A DNA stretch of 64,000 nt from CAZGHF01 sp043797305 (GCA_043797305.1 JAZDPW010000024.1:1-64000), one strand, 5' to 3'; positions 34,281 to 42,664 are shown, counted from the first letter of the stretch. Notes: a model not told the origin generated them from the letters alone. Made by a program: numbers and translations.

Positions 34281-35597
34281 TTATTCTTTTAGGGCGATTA
34301 TCAAATCGGAAACGTTGGAACCGGTCTTGCCGGTCGAAATCTGGTCACCTGAGGCGGCAAAAAAGTTGTAAGAGTCGTGTTCCTCGAGATACTTTTCCGG
34401 CTTGAGGCCCTTTTCCTTCGCTTTTTCTCTCGTTATTTTATCACAAATCGCGCCAGCCATATCGGTGTTGTCTTCCCCGTCGGAAGCGAGGGCCACAACC
34501 GCTTCCCCGCTTTCAATAAACCGGAGAGCCGAGAGAGCGAGCTCCTGATTCCGGCCGCCCAACCCTGTTGGGCGAGCCTCGCCCCACTGGGGCGGGCCGC
34601 CTTGCCACAAGACCACCGTCGTCTCTCCGCCGTAAAGTAAAATCATGCCGCTTGCCGCCCGGTGGAGTTCTTCAACCAAATTCTTGCCGACCTCGCTCGC
34701 CTCGCCCTGAAGATTGGAACTGCGGATAGCCGGGGCATACCCGAGTTTTTCCGCCTCCGCCGCCATCGCCTCAAGAGCGATTTTGTTGGAGACGAAAAGA
34801 ATATTGGAAACTCTTTCGAAATACTTCTTTTCTTTCGGAGTTTCGATGAGGCTGTTTTGGGAAATGCCGCAATTTTCCCAAGCCTTGTATTTTGTCAAAA
34901 TTCTTTCGGCGTCCCCAACCGTTGTCGCATCGGGCACTGTCGGACCGGATGCCACAAAGCTTAAATCATTCCCCGGCACGTCAGAAAAAATCAAAGCCAC
35001 GACTTCCGACGGATAGGCGTACTTCGCCAAGTTTCCGCCCCTGGCGAGAGAAATGTGTTTTCTTACCGTATTTACTTCTTCTATAGTAGCTCCTCCGGAG
35101 TAAAGGCATTTAATAAGTTCAGCCTCGGCCGCGCAGGTGTGCTCCTTCGGCTGGCAAAGTAGGGTGGAGCCGCCGCCGGATATGAGAAAAATTATCAGGT
35201 CGTCTTTCTCCGATTTTTCCAGAAGCTTTATGACTTCTTTCGTGGCGCTGACGTTCTCTTCGGTAGGCAGAGGGTGGGTGCCGGAAAAAGTCCTGATTTT
35301 CTCGAGTTTTCCCTTGCGAAGGTCTATCACCACGCCGTCCGTAATTTTGTCTTTCAGAACCTTCTGAAGGGCCCCGGCGGCTTCGAGCGAACACTTGCCG
35401 ACACCGACGACAAAGATCCTTTTCCCTTGTTCCAAATCAAAAAACCTGTCTCCGATTTTGAGTTCATTGCCCCGGAGACCGATTTTTTCGGCCACCACTC
35501 TTTCGGTATCAATTGCCTCCAGGCCGGCTTCGGCAATTTGAAGAAGGCGTTCTCGGGTAGGGCTTACCGCGAGCGCCTTGGAGTTTTTTATTTTCAT
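34281..35597 (-). CDS. Glycerate 2-kinase, MOFRL family
   Basis: About 438 aa. DUF4147 domain (VVGVGKCSLEAAGAL, LISGGGSTLL, FSDVPGNDLSFVASGPTVPD) followed by the MOFRL domain (GLGGRNQELAL, ASDGEDNTDMAGA). It phosphorylates glycerate to 2-phosphoglycerate, the enolase substrate. Start at the ATG (35597): TATAAT ends 7 bases upstream and overlaps the first in-frame ATG, so that one is not usable. Oddity: residues reading PPQWGEARPTG before GLGGRNQE are encoded by two GC hairpins (34556-34594) that look like an in-frame insertion. Confidence 0.85.
   Translation of the reverse strand: MKIKNSKALAVSPTRERLLQIAEAGLEAIDTERVVAEKIGLRGNELKIGDRFFDLEQGKRIFVVGVGKCSLEAAGALQKVLKDKITDGVVIDLRKGKLEKIRTFSGTHPLPTEENVSATKEVIKLLEKSEKDDLIIFLISGGGSTLLCQPKEHTCAAEAELIKCLYSGGATIEEVNTVRKHISLARGGNLAKYAYPSEVVALIFSDVPGNDLSFVASGPTVPDATTVGDAERILTKYKAWENCGISQNSLIETPKEKKYFERVSNILFVSNKIALEAMAAEAEKLGYAPAIRSSNLQGEASEVGKNLVEELHRAASGMILLYGGETTVVLWQGGPPQWGEARPTGLGGRNQELALSALRFIESGEAVVALASDGEDNTDMAGAICDKITREKAKEKGLKPEKYLEEHDSYNFFAASGDQISTGKTGSNVSDLIIALKE
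34556..34594. repeat. GC-rich double hairpin inside the glycerate kinase gene
   Basis: CGCCCAAC/GTTGGGCG and CGCCCC/GGGGCG side by side in frame, encoding about 12 extra residues between the kinase VVLW strand and GGRNQE. Confidence 0.65.
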
Positions 35598-35618
35598 TCC
35601 TTTCATTATACCAATTGC

Positions 35619-35840
35619 TTACCAACTGGTTATTTTCCACTGAACCCGGCCGATAATGCCGTTTTTCAGGCGGACTTTGATGCCGCGCGGATGACTCGCC
35701 CCGGGACTCAAAACTTCATCCACGAACCCTTGGGTGTAATTTTTCGTTCCGTAATTCTTTTTTTCGATAATCCAGACAAAATCTCCCGGGTGAATCTCGC
35801 TGCGCTTCGGCGGCTTAGAATTATCAGTCGAGTTTCTCAT
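35619..35840 (-). CDS. ywbE: YwbE-family protein
   Basis: 73 aa with the YwbE (DUF2196) pattern: RSEIHPGDFVWI, then TQGFVDEVLSPGASHPRGIKVRL and GRVQ near the C-terminus. It is a small SH3-like beta protein of unknown function, possibly RNA-binding. Its start overlaps the end of the ATP-grasp gene by 17 bases. Confidence 0.85.
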   Translation of the reverse strand: MRNSTDNSKPPKRSEIHPGDFVWIIEKKNYGTKNYTQGFVDEVLSPGASHPRGIKVRLKNGIIGRVQWKITSW

Positions 35841-37146
35841 TCGGTTTATCCAAGTTTGGCAGATAACCCCACTTCCTCAGCAAATTTATTTCCCAAATAT
35901 TCCTCAAACCTATGTCCTGCCGGTAAAACATGTGGGGAATTTGAATGTTTCTCACCCGGCGATAGGCGATTTTTCTCGCCTCCGGAATGTCTTTGCCGCT
36001 GCCGGTAGCAATCAAGTTCCAGCCCGATATACCAGCCACTCTCCATATGCCGTTGTCATTTCTCACGTCCCCGATGTGAACTCCCTCGCGGTCTTCTTTC
36101 TCGAAACGGATGGCGATGTCCCGGTAAGTTTCCGCCGTTTCCATGTCGTTGCCTTCGGAAAGAGCCGGCGGAGTGAAAATCACCACCCCGATCTGGAATC
36201 CTTCTTTGGTCCTGAGCGTAAAATTCCGGCCGCAAGCCAGGCGATAAAGCCAGTCGCCGGCATTGTCCAAAATTCCTTCAAGCTGAATCTGAATGGTCGG
36301 GTAACCGAACCGGGCGGTGAATTCCAGCGGGTAAATGTCGTTTTTGTTGACGATGCAGTTCAAGTCGATGTAGCCGATGTACCCGGATTTCTGGAGAACG
36401 GGCGTCATTTTCTCCAGCGTACTTTCGAAAATCTTGTTCGAATTTTCCCAAAACATCATCGTCCCCGCTTCTCCTGTCATCGGGCCGAGGTTGCCGGTAA
36501 AAATTCTTTTGTGTTCGAAGTTAACGTTGATGGGGTGGATAAATTTTTCTCCGTTAAAGAAGGCGCCGACTGCGATTTCTATCCCAGCTACGAATTCCTG
36601 AATCAGGAACCTCGGAATTTTTTTGCGCAGCGTCTTTTTGTTGTGCCGCAAAAAATCCAGCAAATCGCTCGCGTCGTCTTCTTCGGAAATTATGACCAAT
36701 CTTTTGTTGTACGATTGTTCTTTTCCGCTCGGCTTGAACACATAACGCCTGGGCGTCCTTTTGATGAAACTTATCGCCGCCTTGTAATCGTTGAATTCCC
36801 GGCTGGGAAGGGTATTGATGCCGAATTTTCGCAATTCGTCCTGTCCGAACTCGCGCTTTATTTCCAGCTTGTCCGTATAGCGGCTGCCGCCGATTACGCG
36901 TTTGCCGGCTTTGCGCAGCGCTTGAGCCGATTCGCCGTAATTCGAGTCGTCGAAAATGATGACGTCCGCCCACGAAACGTGGTGACGCCAGTTCTTGACC
37001 TTCTCGAAAAAACCGTCGTAGACGTCTTTACTCTTCGGGTCCTTGAAATAAAACTTCACCTCGTGGCCTTCTTCCACCAGTTTCAAGGCCAGGTCACCGC
37101 TCAAACTGTCCTTGGAAACAAACAGGAATTTTCTGCGTTTTTTCAT
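35824..37146 (-). CDS. ATP-grasp protein related to PurD (GARS-like)
   Basis: 440 aa. Follows glycinamide ribonucleotide synthetase order: an N-terminal Rossmann-like domain (FLFVSKDSLSGDLALKLVEEGHEV), ATP-grasp core (RRYVFKPSGKEQSYNK, LIQEFVAGIEIAVGAFF, GNLGPMTGEAGTM) and a C-terminal part with EFTARFGYP. No other purine genes are near and the match to the acceptor-site region is weak, so it may use another acid and amine. It belongs to a distant PurD-like set seen in CPR genomes. No Shine-Dalgarno sequence. Confidence 0.7.
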   Translation of the reverse strand: MKKRRKFLFVSKDSLSGDLALKLVEEGHEVKFYFKDPKSKDVYDGFFEKVKNWRHHVSWADVIIFDDSNYGESAQALRKAGKRVIGGSRYTDKLEIKREFGQDELRKFGINTLPSREFNDYKAAISFIKRTPRRYVFKPSGKEQSYNKRLVIISEEDDASDLLDFLRHNKKTLRKKIPRFLIQEFVAGIEIAVGAFFNGEKFIHPINVNFEHKRIFTGNLGPMTGEAGTMMFWENSNKIFESTLEKMTPVLQKSGYIGYIDLNCIVNKNDIYPLEFTARFGYPTIQIQLEGILDNAGDWLYRLACGRNFTLRTKEGFQIGVVIFTPPALSEGNDMETAETYRDIAIRFEKEDREGVHIGDVRNDNGIWRVAGISGWNLIATGSGKDIPEARKIAYRRVRNIQIPHMFYRQDIGLRNIWEINLLRKWGYLPNLDKPNEKLD

Positions 37147-37178
37147 TTCAAAACCTTAACATCCGGTTTTTATGAAAC

Positions 37179-37880
37179 TCACTCTCTTCTTATGATTAAC
37201 TCTTCCTCGGAATTCTCCTTTTTAATATTCCCGATTACGGTCTCAGCCACAAAATCGGGCTCCATATGCTTGTCGTAATCCGCCGGCTTCTGCTCGTCGA
37301 ACAAACCGGTTTTCATCCCGCCCGGGTATATTGCCAACACTTTGATATTTTCCGGCTGCACCTCGAGACGAAGCGATTTCGTGAAACCGACGGCGGCATA
37401 TTTGCTCGCGCAATAACCCGAAGAACCGGGACGGCCTTGAAGCGCACTCGTGGAAAGAATGTTTATTATCGTTCCGGATTGCTGCTTTTTCATCTGAATA
37501 AGAGCCGCTTTCGAGCCGTGTATCGTGCCGAACAAATTAACCTCTATCATGTCGTGCACTCTCTTTAAATCCATCTTTTCTACGGGGGCGTGAGGAATCC
37601 AAATCCCGGCGTTGTTGATCCAAACGTCAATGCGGCCGAATTTCTGAATGGTAAAATTCGCCAATTTGTTTATTTCGTTCTCTTCCGTTACGTCGGCGGT
37701 GAAAAAATCTGCTTTCAATTCCCGGCCCAATTCTTCCAGTCCTTCGCCTGACCGCGAACTTAAAATCAGTCGTGCGCCCTCTTTGGTAAAAGCAAAAGCC
37801 AGCGCCCTGCCCAAGCCGCGACTTGCACCGGTGATTACGACAACTTTGCCTTTAATGGTCATTTCTGTTTTCTCTACCAT
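37179..37880 (-). CDS. Short-chain dehydrogenase/reductase
   Basis: 233 aa classical SDR: TGASRGLGRA nucleotide motif near residue 16, NNAG (INNAGIW), catalytic Ser in STSALQG and the YxxxK pair in YCASKYAA, then PGGMKTG. It uses NAD(P)H to interconvert an alcohol and ketone; substrate unknown. It sits 32 bases upstream of the ATP-grasp gene. An alternative start at 37862 would remove six residues. Confidence 0.85.
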   Translation of the reverse strand: MVEKTEMTIKGKVVVITGASRGLGRALAFAFTKEGARLILSSRSGEGLEELGRELKADFFTADVTEENEINKLANFTIQKFGRIDVWINNAGIWIPHAPVEKMDLKRVHDMIEVNLFGTIHGSKAALIQMKKQQSGTIINILSTSALQGRPGSSGYCASKYAAVGFTKSLRLEVQPENIKVLAIYPGGMKTGLFDEQKPADYDKHMEPDFVAETVIGNIKKENSEEELIIRRE

Positions 37881-37996
37881 CTCCGCTCCCGGTTACGATA
37901 ACCGTTTTGTTCTTCAGGTTCATGATACATATATATTATCACTTTCTTGATGAAGATTTAATAGATTTTTATCCAAAAACTGGCGGGATCTGTACG

Positions 37997-38034
37997 CCTC
38001 AAAAATTATGTCCATATGGACATAATTTTTGAGG
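37997..38034. repeat. 38-bp perfect loop-less palindrome
   Basis: Arms of 19 bp centred on CCATATGG, in the 248-base gap between the SDR gene and a membrane-protein gene. Same length and style as the palindrome at 50250-50287. Confidence 0.75.
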
Positions 38035-38057
38035 ACACGGAGTTTTTAAAAACAGAT

Positions 38058-38087
38058 GCGGGGGCCGATGATTCATCGGTCCCCCGC
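38058..38087 (-). terminator. Terminator of the 146-aa gene
   Basis: GCGGGGG-CCGATG/CATCGG-T-CCCCCGC stem with one bulge, then TTTTTAAAAA on the minus strand. Confidence 0.75.
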
Positions 38088-38128
38088 CTGCTCCCGCTCT
38101 TGTTGTCCCGGGAAAGCGGAATCCGGGG

Positions 38129-38569
38129 TCAGGTCGCGCCGACCGGTCGGCCGGCGGGAACGCCGCGCATCGCCTCCTTCTCGACGACCTCCGTGCCACG
38201 GTAGGCGCGGATCATCATGATGATGGCGAGAATCAATGCCGCGATCTCCGTCTTGTAGAGAAACGGCGCGCAGAGGTTCTCCGGCACCTGATACGTCTCG
38301 CCCGCGTGGACGACGATGTCCATGTCGCTCGGACCCTTGAGCCACCGACTCGGGTCACTGAGCGCCTTGTTGCCCCTCACCATCGGCCACCGGTACCAGC
38401 GGCCCCGACTCAGCCAGCCAGAGACACCGGAACCCGCACAGAGGGCGTTGGTAGCTGACGCCAAGCTCTCGCCTTCCTTGAAGGTATGAGTCAGCGGCAG
38501 GTTGTACCTCGACCCGGTGGCTGCGACGAGAGCGAGCGCGAGTAAAACGAGAAACCAGTCCGTCTTCAC
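38129..38569 (-). CDS. Two-helix membrane protein with LysM-like segment (146 aa)
   Basis: GTG start at 38569 set by AAGGAGG 4 bases upstream; in-frame codons further up belong to the leader. N-terminal helix (about 6-20), an extracytoplasmic region with THTFKEGESLASATNALC and later VVHAGETYQVPENLC, reminiscent of LysM (compare the neighbouring gene), then a second helix (about 107-122) and a polar tail. Likely an envelope protein; function unknown. It has its own promoter and terminator. Confidence 0.65.
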   Translation of the reverse strand: MKTDWFLVLLALALVAATGSRYNLPLTHTFKEGESLASATNALCAGSGVSGWLSRGRWYRWPMVRGNKALSDPSRWLKGPSDMDIVVHAGETYQVPENLCAPFLYKTEIAALILAIIMMIRAYRGTEVVEKEAMRGVPAGRPVGAT

Positions 38570-38608
38570 TGTGCCTCCTTGGGTCAGAGTTGGACTTGTG
38601 CTGTCCTT

Positions 38609-38637
38609 AGAATGAAAAAATTTGAACAACCTGTCAA
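38609..38637 (-). promoter_or_regulatory. Promoter of the 146-aa gene
   Basis: TTGACA, 17 bases, CATTCT. The promoter at 40461-40489 has the same -35, spacing and -10. Confidence 0.75.
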
Positions 38638-38650
38638 GTTTTTAAAATGG

Positions 38651-38685
38651 AAGCGGGGAACCGATGTTGAGTCGGCTCCCCGCTT
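38651..38685 (-). terminator. Terminator of the LysM gene
   Basis: AAGCGGGGA/TCCCCGCTT with inner CCGA/TCGG. Confidence 0.8.
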
Positions 38686-38729
38686 TTGCTTCCGCTTGTG
38701 CTTTCCGCCTTAGTAGGCGGGTTCCCTTG

Positions 38730-40097
38730 TTAGGAGGCCGCAGGCGTCTCCACGGTCTCGGGCTCCGGCGCGGACTGGATGTCCGGCTCGGGCTCGGCGA
38801 CGGGCTCGTCGACCCCTGCGAGGGTCGCGCGCCCGCTGAAACCGAGGAAGTTCGCGCCGGGCTCGACGGGCGCCTTGGTCTCGATGACGACATAATCGCC
38901 CTCGATGACCGGCTCGTCATCGAGGAACCCGATGACGCGGTTGCCGACTGCCCGCACGGTGACCCGCCGGCTCGCCTGCCGCCGCGCCCGCTCGGCCTGC
39001 TCGACGGCCTCCCAGTCGGGGGCCGAGTGGATAGCGGCGTACTCGAACGGCTCAATGAGCGCGCCCTCGATCCAGTTCCGCCGGTACTGGATCACGTTCG
39101 CGCAGAACCCGAGCACGCAGACACCCTTGAACTCGTCCACGATCTCGTCGCCCCGACGGACGACGACGTCCAGGATCCATCCCGGCTCGCGCACGAGGAC
39201 GACCTCGCGACGCGTGTCGTCACCGTAGGTCACCTCGAAGGTCCGACCGGGGCGCGACGAGATGAGGACGCGCCGTTCGTTCTGGCGCTCGAAGGTGAGA
39301 TCGAACATGTCCGCGCCCTGGTGAAGACGCTGGTAGGCGGCCTGTGCCGCGTCGTCGAGAATCTCTTCTCGATTCGCCTCGGTCACACCCTCGAACTGAG
39401 AGGGTGGACCAGCCATGACACCGTCCTCAACCCCATCGGGCAGCGGCGGCATGTGGCCTCGCATGATCACGAAGTCGGCCCGGCGCTGCTCGGCCAGGCG
39501 ACGCTCGTGTGAGACTCGCTCATTGTCGAGCAGCTCGTCCATGTTCCTCAGCTCCGATCGGAGAGACTTGATGGTCTCCTCGAGTCTCGCGACGACCCTC
39601 CTGAAACGCCGATTGTCGGCGAAGAAGCAGACGACCGCCACGAGGGCGATGACGAGGAGTGCCCACACCCACCAGGGGCCGAGAGAGGACGCTTCCTCTG
39701 CGCCGGCGACCGAACCGGCGGCGACGGGTACCGGCGCTTCCGAGGCCGGTACGACCACTGAGCTTGCACCCTGACATCCCACCGTGGGGATGGCGAGGTG
39801 CTCGCCCGGGAAGACCAGCACGATCTGCCGCCCGTTACGAACGGACAGCCGACCCTGCTCCTCGAGGTAGGGATTGAAACCGTAGATCTCCTCCCAGCGA
39901 AGCGCGTCACCGCACTTCTCGTAGGCGAGGTCCCAGAGGGTCGAACCCTTCACAACCACGAACTCCTCCGTGGTCACGACGACCTGCTGTGTCGGCGGCA
40001 CTGCCTCATACTGGCGCAGAGCGGCCCCTCCGAAGATAAGCGGCGCTGGGATCAGACAGCCGAGGACGAAGAGCACCTTCTTGAGGAACTTCTTCAC
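38730..40097 (-). CDS. LysM-domain membrane protein with coiled coil (455 aa)
   Basis: GTG start with ATGGAGG 6 bases upstream. Signal or anchor helix near 5-25, then a LysM domain (EFVVVKGSTLWDLAYEKCGDA, about 45-105) that should bind peptidoglycan. An Ala/Pro-rich linker, a second membrane helix near 147-165 (WWVWALLVIALVAVVCFF), then a coiled coil (RLEETIKSLRSELRNMDELL), and a C-terminal domain of about 230 aa of unknown type ending in an acidic tail. The two-pass layout with LysM outside suggests linking cell wall and cytoplasm. Perfect promoter 60 bases upstream. Confidence 0.8.
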   Translation of the reverse strand: MKKFLKKVLFVLGCLIPAPLIFGGAALRQYEAVPPTQQVVVTTEEFVVVKGSTLWDLAYEKCGDALRWEEIYGFNPYLEEQGRLSVRNGRQIVLVFPGEHLAIPTVGCQGASSVVVPASEAPVPVAAGSVAGAEEASSLGPWWVWALLVIALVAVVCFFADNRRFRRVVARLEETIKSLRSELRNMDELLDNERVSHERRLAEQRRADFVIMRGHMPPLPDGVEDGVMAGPPSQFEGVTEANREEILDDAAQAAYQRLHQGADMFDLTFERQNERRVLISSRPGRTFEVTYGDDTRREVVLVREPGWILDVVVRRGDEIVDEFKGVCVLGFCANVIQYRRNWIEGALIEPFEYAAIHSAPDWEAVEQAERARRQASRRVTVRAVGNRVIGFLDDEPVIEGDYVVIETKAPVEPGANFLGFSGRATLAGVDEPVAEPEPDIQSAPEPETVETPAAS

Positions 40098-40156
40098 GTT
40101 CCACCTCCATATGAAATTGTGAGGTACAGAAAAACGGCTTTCACCGTTACCTTATT

Positions 40157-40185
40157 ATTATAATTTATATTTTTGAAAATGTCAA
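40157..40185 (-). promoter_or_regulatory. Consensus sigma70 promoter of the LysM gene
   Basis: TTGACA, 17 bases, TATAAT on the minus strand: a perfect match to the consensus. Confidence 0.92.
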
Positions 40186-40204
40186 GCTAAATTAAAAAAG
40201 AAGC

Positions 40205-40233
40205 GGGGGCGCGGTGTGGAAACGCACGCCCCC
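40205..40233 (-). terminator. Terminator of the 57-aa gene
   Basis: GGGGGCG/CGCCCCC stem with an inner GTG/CAC, then TTTTTT on the minus strand. Confidence 0.85.
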
Positions 40234-40253
40234 ATTGCTCTTCTGCGACCGGC

Positions 40254-40427
40254 TCACGAGATGTCCTCTCTTGCTCGCTCCTCGCGACCAATCGCCTTGA
40301 ATTCCTTGACGATTGCGGGAAGGAGGAAAATCAGGAGGACAACCTTCGCTAATCGCGAAGGAATCGAAACGCAGGCGAAGAAGCCTAGCGCCACGAGAAC
40401 CTCCGCGACAACTGAATTGAGCTTCAT
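40254..40427 (-). CDS. 57-aa small membrane protein
   Basis: ATG at 40427 with GAGGAGG 5 bases upstream. Two hydrophobic stretches (about 5-20 and 26-40) and a charged C-terminus (EFKAIGREERARED). No family recognised. It is a complete unit with promoter and terminator, between the LysM gene and a 238-aa membrane protein. Confidence 0.65.
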   Translation of the reverse strand: MKLNSVVAEVLVALGFFACVSIPSRLAKVVLLIFLLPAIVKEFKAIGREERAREDIS

Positions 40428-40460
40428 AACCGCCTCCTCGGGGCAAGGGTTGCTATCTAT

Positions 40461-40489
40461 AGAATGAAAAAATTGACGCGACTTGTCAA
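40461..40489 (-). promoter_or_regulatory. Promoter of the 57-aa gene
   Basis: TTGACA, 17 bases, CATTCT. It shares the AATTTTTTCATTCT stretch with the promoter at 38609-38637, so the two are probably copies. Confidence 0.75.
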
Positions 40490-40501
40490 ATAAAAACGAA
40501 G

Positions 40502-40534
40502 GAGGGGCGCGGTGCTTCCGCACTCACGCCCCTC
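40502..40534 (-). terminator. Terminator of the 238-aa gene
   Basis: GAGGGGCG/CGCCCCTC with inner GTGC/GCAC, then a T-rich run (GTTTTTATTT) on the minus strand. Confidence 0.85.
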
Positions 40535-40559
40535 TTGCTTATTCCTCGACGGCTTGCCG

Positions 40560-41276
40560 CTACGAACTGCGGCGGCAGTCGACGTACTCGGCCGGGTCGA
40601 GGCCGAGCTCAACGAGATCGAGTCCCCGCCGGCAGGCCTTGAAGGCGATCAGGTCGACCACTTCTTCGGCGCCGCTGACCTCGAGAAGCTGCAGGCGGAC
40701 GTCGTTCAGGACAGCCCGCTTGAACTCCGCGGACGTCGTGCCGATCGCTCCCAACTTGCCGTCTCCGTCGCTCCGGAAGAAGATGGAAACGCTGTTGGAC
40801 TCGAAGACGTTGCCGGGTGGGTTCAGGAGGTAAGCGATCTCCTCAACGACATCGAAGGGGTCGTCGAGATAGACGAGTTCCAACCCTCCGTCGGCGAGCG
40901 CATGCCAGTGGCACGGTTCGGCCTTGAGCCGGACCAGCCGCGGCATGGAGAGAACAGCGAGGAACCTCTTCGCGAGTTCCCGCCGCTCGACCTCCGCGAG
41001 CGCTTCGGAAACCGTCGGTCTCTGCGCCGGCGGAGTCCGACTCTCCTCGATGAGCTGGTTGGTCGACTCGACTATCCGGTCGAGGCGAACCCGCTCGCGG
41101 CAGATATCCACGAACTGCCGCTCATAGTCGGAGGGCGGAGTCGCGTAGACGGTCTCGATCTCATCACCTACTCTCGGCGTCAGCGTCCTGCCGACCGCGA
41201 TGTAGATCATGATCATGAGAGATAGCGCGCCGAGTGTTGCGGCGGCGGGCTTGAGCCACACCGGGAGCCTCTTCAT
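40560..41276 (-). CDS. Membrane-anchored protein of unknown function (238 aa)
   Basis: ATG at 41276 preferred: AAGGA lies 9 bases upstream, while the ATG at 41285 overlaps it. One N-terminal helix (about 11-30), then a charged extracytoplasmic domain of about 200 aa with four or so cysteines spaced widely (DICRERV, AEPCHWH, KACRRG, VDCRRSS). Predicted helices with an RRELAKRFLAVLSMPRL segment. No family recognised. Own promoter (41340-41368) and terminator. Confidence 0.65.
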   Translation of the reverse strand: MKRLPVWLKPAAATLGALSLMIMIYIAVGRTLTPRVGDEIETVYATPPSDYERQFVDICRERVRLDRIVESTNQLIEESRTPPAQRPTVSEALAEVERRELAKRFLAVLSMPRLVRLKAEPCHWHALADGGLELVYLDDPFDVVEEIAYLLNPPGNVFESNSVSIFFRSDGDGKLGAIGTTSAEFKRAVLNDVRLQLLEVSGAEEVVDLIAFKACRRGLDLVELGLDPAEYVDCRRSS

Positions 41277-41339
41277 GGTACCCATTCCTTTCGGTTCGGT
41301 AGAACCGCGTTGGGGAGGTATGACAATAACGCTCGCATT

Positions 41340-41368
41340 ACACTAAACGTCTTTCACGTTTCTGTCAA
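41340..41368 (-). promoter_or_regulatory. Promoter of the 238-aa gene
   Basis: TTGACA, 17 bases, TAGTGT on the minus strand. Confidence 0.7.
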
Positions 41369-41465
41369 GGTATTTTCCGGGTTGTGCTTGACAAATCCCC
41401 CTCTTTGGCTAACCTTACTGAACGGATTTAAGAACCCGTGAGAAAGGTCAAAAAACAACAAGCAA

Positions 41466-41657
41466 ATGGCGTTTCAGGATAACGACGGCGGCGGTTTTCA
41501 GCGGAAAATGTACCAAGGAAACTGGGTTTGCTCAAAATGCGGCAAGGAAATCACCGAGCTGCCCTTTGAGCCCGACCCGAATCGGGCCAACCAGTTAAAG
41601 TGCAAGGACTGCTTCAAGGAAAATCTTCCTCCGAGAAGAAATTTCGGTCGCTACTAA
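41466..41657 (+). CDS. Small zinc-ribbon protein (63 aa), CxxC...CxxC
   Basis: WVCSKCGKEITELPF then LKCKDCFKENLP: two CxxC pairs about 27 residues apart, the typical size of a single zinc ribbon, with a glycine/aromatic N-terminus and basic C-terminus (RRNFGRY). Small proteins of this type are frequent in CPR genomes and are probably RNA- or ribosome-associated, but I cannot name it. It is one of few plus-strand genes, ends in a strong terminator, and has TTGACA at 41398-41403 upstream with a weak -10. Confidence 0.75.
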   Translation: MAFQDNDGGGFQRKMYQGNWVCSKCGKEITELPFEPDPNRANQLKCKDCFKENLPPRRNFGRY

Positions 41658-41665
41658 ACCGAAAA

Positions 41666-41696
41666 AACAAAAACCGCCTCTACGGCGGTTTTTGTT
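41666..41696 (+). terminator. Terminator of the zinc-ribbon gene
   Basis: AACAAAAACCGCC/GGCGGTTTTTGTT, perfect 13-bp stem with T-run; may serve both strands. Confidence 0.9.
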
Positions 41697-41714
41697 AAGT
41701 GTGTAAAAAGTGAG

Positions 41715-41743
41715 GAGCCCGGGCGCAGTGTGCGTCCGGGCTC
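41715..41743 (-). terminator. Terminator of the 41776 gene
   Basis: 13-bp stem GAGCCCGGGCGCA with its complement (one mismatch), 3-base loop, then CACTTTTTA on the minus strand. Confidence 0.85.
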
Positions 41744-41775
41744 TCCTCGCTTGAAAACACCCTCGCTCGGATCAC

Positions 41776-42255
41776 CTACACCCGGTCGAGAAATCTGCTC
41801 TCGTCGCCGATAGGAAGCCGAGTCTGAGTCGGCTGTCCCATCAGCTCCGCGAGCATCTTCTCCGCCCTGTCCGAGAAGGGCGGAACGTTGTCCCGGACAT
41901 CCTTGAGCGTCCGGACGGTGAGGCATCCCCGCTCTCCGAGGAAGTCCCAGATCTCGCTCTGAAATTCGGCGAGATCCGACTCCACTTCGCAGGCCTTCTT
42001 GAGAACGGCGACAAGCTCGTCGTCGCTCGGCCGAGACCCGACGTCGCTGAACTTCGCCCGGAGGTTTTGCCAACGAGCGGAGAATTCTCTCCTCACGCTC
42101 GTTTCCGAATCGTTCGAAGTTGTCGGCTTAAGCGTCCCTCCTTTGGGGCTGCCGGGGTTGCGAAGAATCGATTCTTCGTTGGAAACGACGCTCTTGTTTA
42201 AAACGCCGCTTCCATGGTGCTTATTCAGCGTAGCATAAAACCACCATAATGTCAA
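41776..42255 (-). CDS. Unknown soluble protein, start codon unclear
   Basis: An open frame ending ...GDESRFLDRV. The part from about residue 50 on looks like a real helical protein (RREFSARWQNLRAKF, DDELVAVLKKACEVE). The frame's first ATG overlaps a good -35 box (TTGACA at 42250-42255, with TACGCT 17 bases on), so it cannot be the start. A perfect AAAGGAGGG lies at 42137-42141, yet the codon at usable distance is CTT. The real start could be a rare codon or a mutated ATG, or the gene may be decaying. Own terminator. Confidence 0.5.
   Translation of the reverse strand: MTLWWFYATLNKHHGSGVLNKSVVSNEESILRNPGSPKGGTLKPTTSNDSETSVRREFSARWQNLRAKFSDVGSRPSDDELVAVLKKACEVESDLAEFQSEIWDFLGERGCLTVRTLKDVRDNVPPFSDRAEKMLAELMGQPTQTRLPIGDESRFLDRV
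42227..42255 (-). promoter_or_regulatory. Promoter of the 41776 gene
   Basis: TTGACA, 17 bases, TACGCT on the minus strand, inside the longest open frame. Confidence 0.6.
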
Positions 42256-42270
42256 ACCACCAAAAACAAT

Positions 42271-42297
42271 CCCGCCCCGACTTTTAGTCGGGGCGGG
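42271..42297 (-). terminator. Terminator of the DUF378 gene
   Basis: CCCGCCCCGAC/GTCGGGGCGGG with TTTTA loop, then TTGTTTTTGG on the minus strand. Confidence 0.9.
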
Positions 42298-42324
42298 TTC
42301 TGTTCCGGAAAATTGTCCGGTTTA

Positions 42325-42534
42325 TTACATTGATGCGCCTCCCTTCGTGCAGCACTTGCAGTTCCCGCTGTGGGTAAAAATCTCGTAAAGAGCGGAAAGA
42401 CCGACCAAGACGTAGACAACGGTCGCTACCGTGTCGCCCAAATACGCCACAACGTTCCAGCCGAAAGCGGTCAAAAGCCAGTTCAAACCACCGATGACAA
42501 GAAGAACGAAGGCGATTTTGTGTAAAACCTTCAT
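42325..42534 (-). CDS. DUF378 membrane protein
   Basis: 69 aa with the DUF378 pattern: HKIAFVLLVIGGLNWLLTAFGWNVV, then a second helix VVYVLVGLSALYEIF and a Cys-rich end (CKCC). Two membrane helices. Family function unknown. Upstream TATAAA-like box about 30 bases away; no strong Shine-Dalgarno sequence. Confidence 0.85.
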   Translation of the reverse strand: MKVLHKIAFVLLVIGGLNWLLTAFGWNVVAYLGDTVATVVYVLVGLSALYEIFTHSGNCKCCTKGGASM

Positions 42535-42630
42535 ATTACTAGTTGTTGATTACTAGTTGATTTATAGTACCGACCTTTAATGTTTTCATTATTATAGCAT
42601 AAAGCACTAAAAACCCTTTAAAAACGACAG

Positions 42631-42664
42631 AGCTCCGGGGACCCAATAGGATTCCCGGAGCTCG
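42631..42664 (-). terminator. Terminator of the ParB-like gene
   Basis: GAGCTCCGGG/CCCGGAGCTC stem and GTTTTTAAA on the minus strand. Confidence 0.85.

Noticed and set aside
35932..37278. 448-codon plus-strand frame opposite the ATP-grasp gene
   Set aside because: No family features; the minus-strand gene has a clear ATP-grasp pattern.
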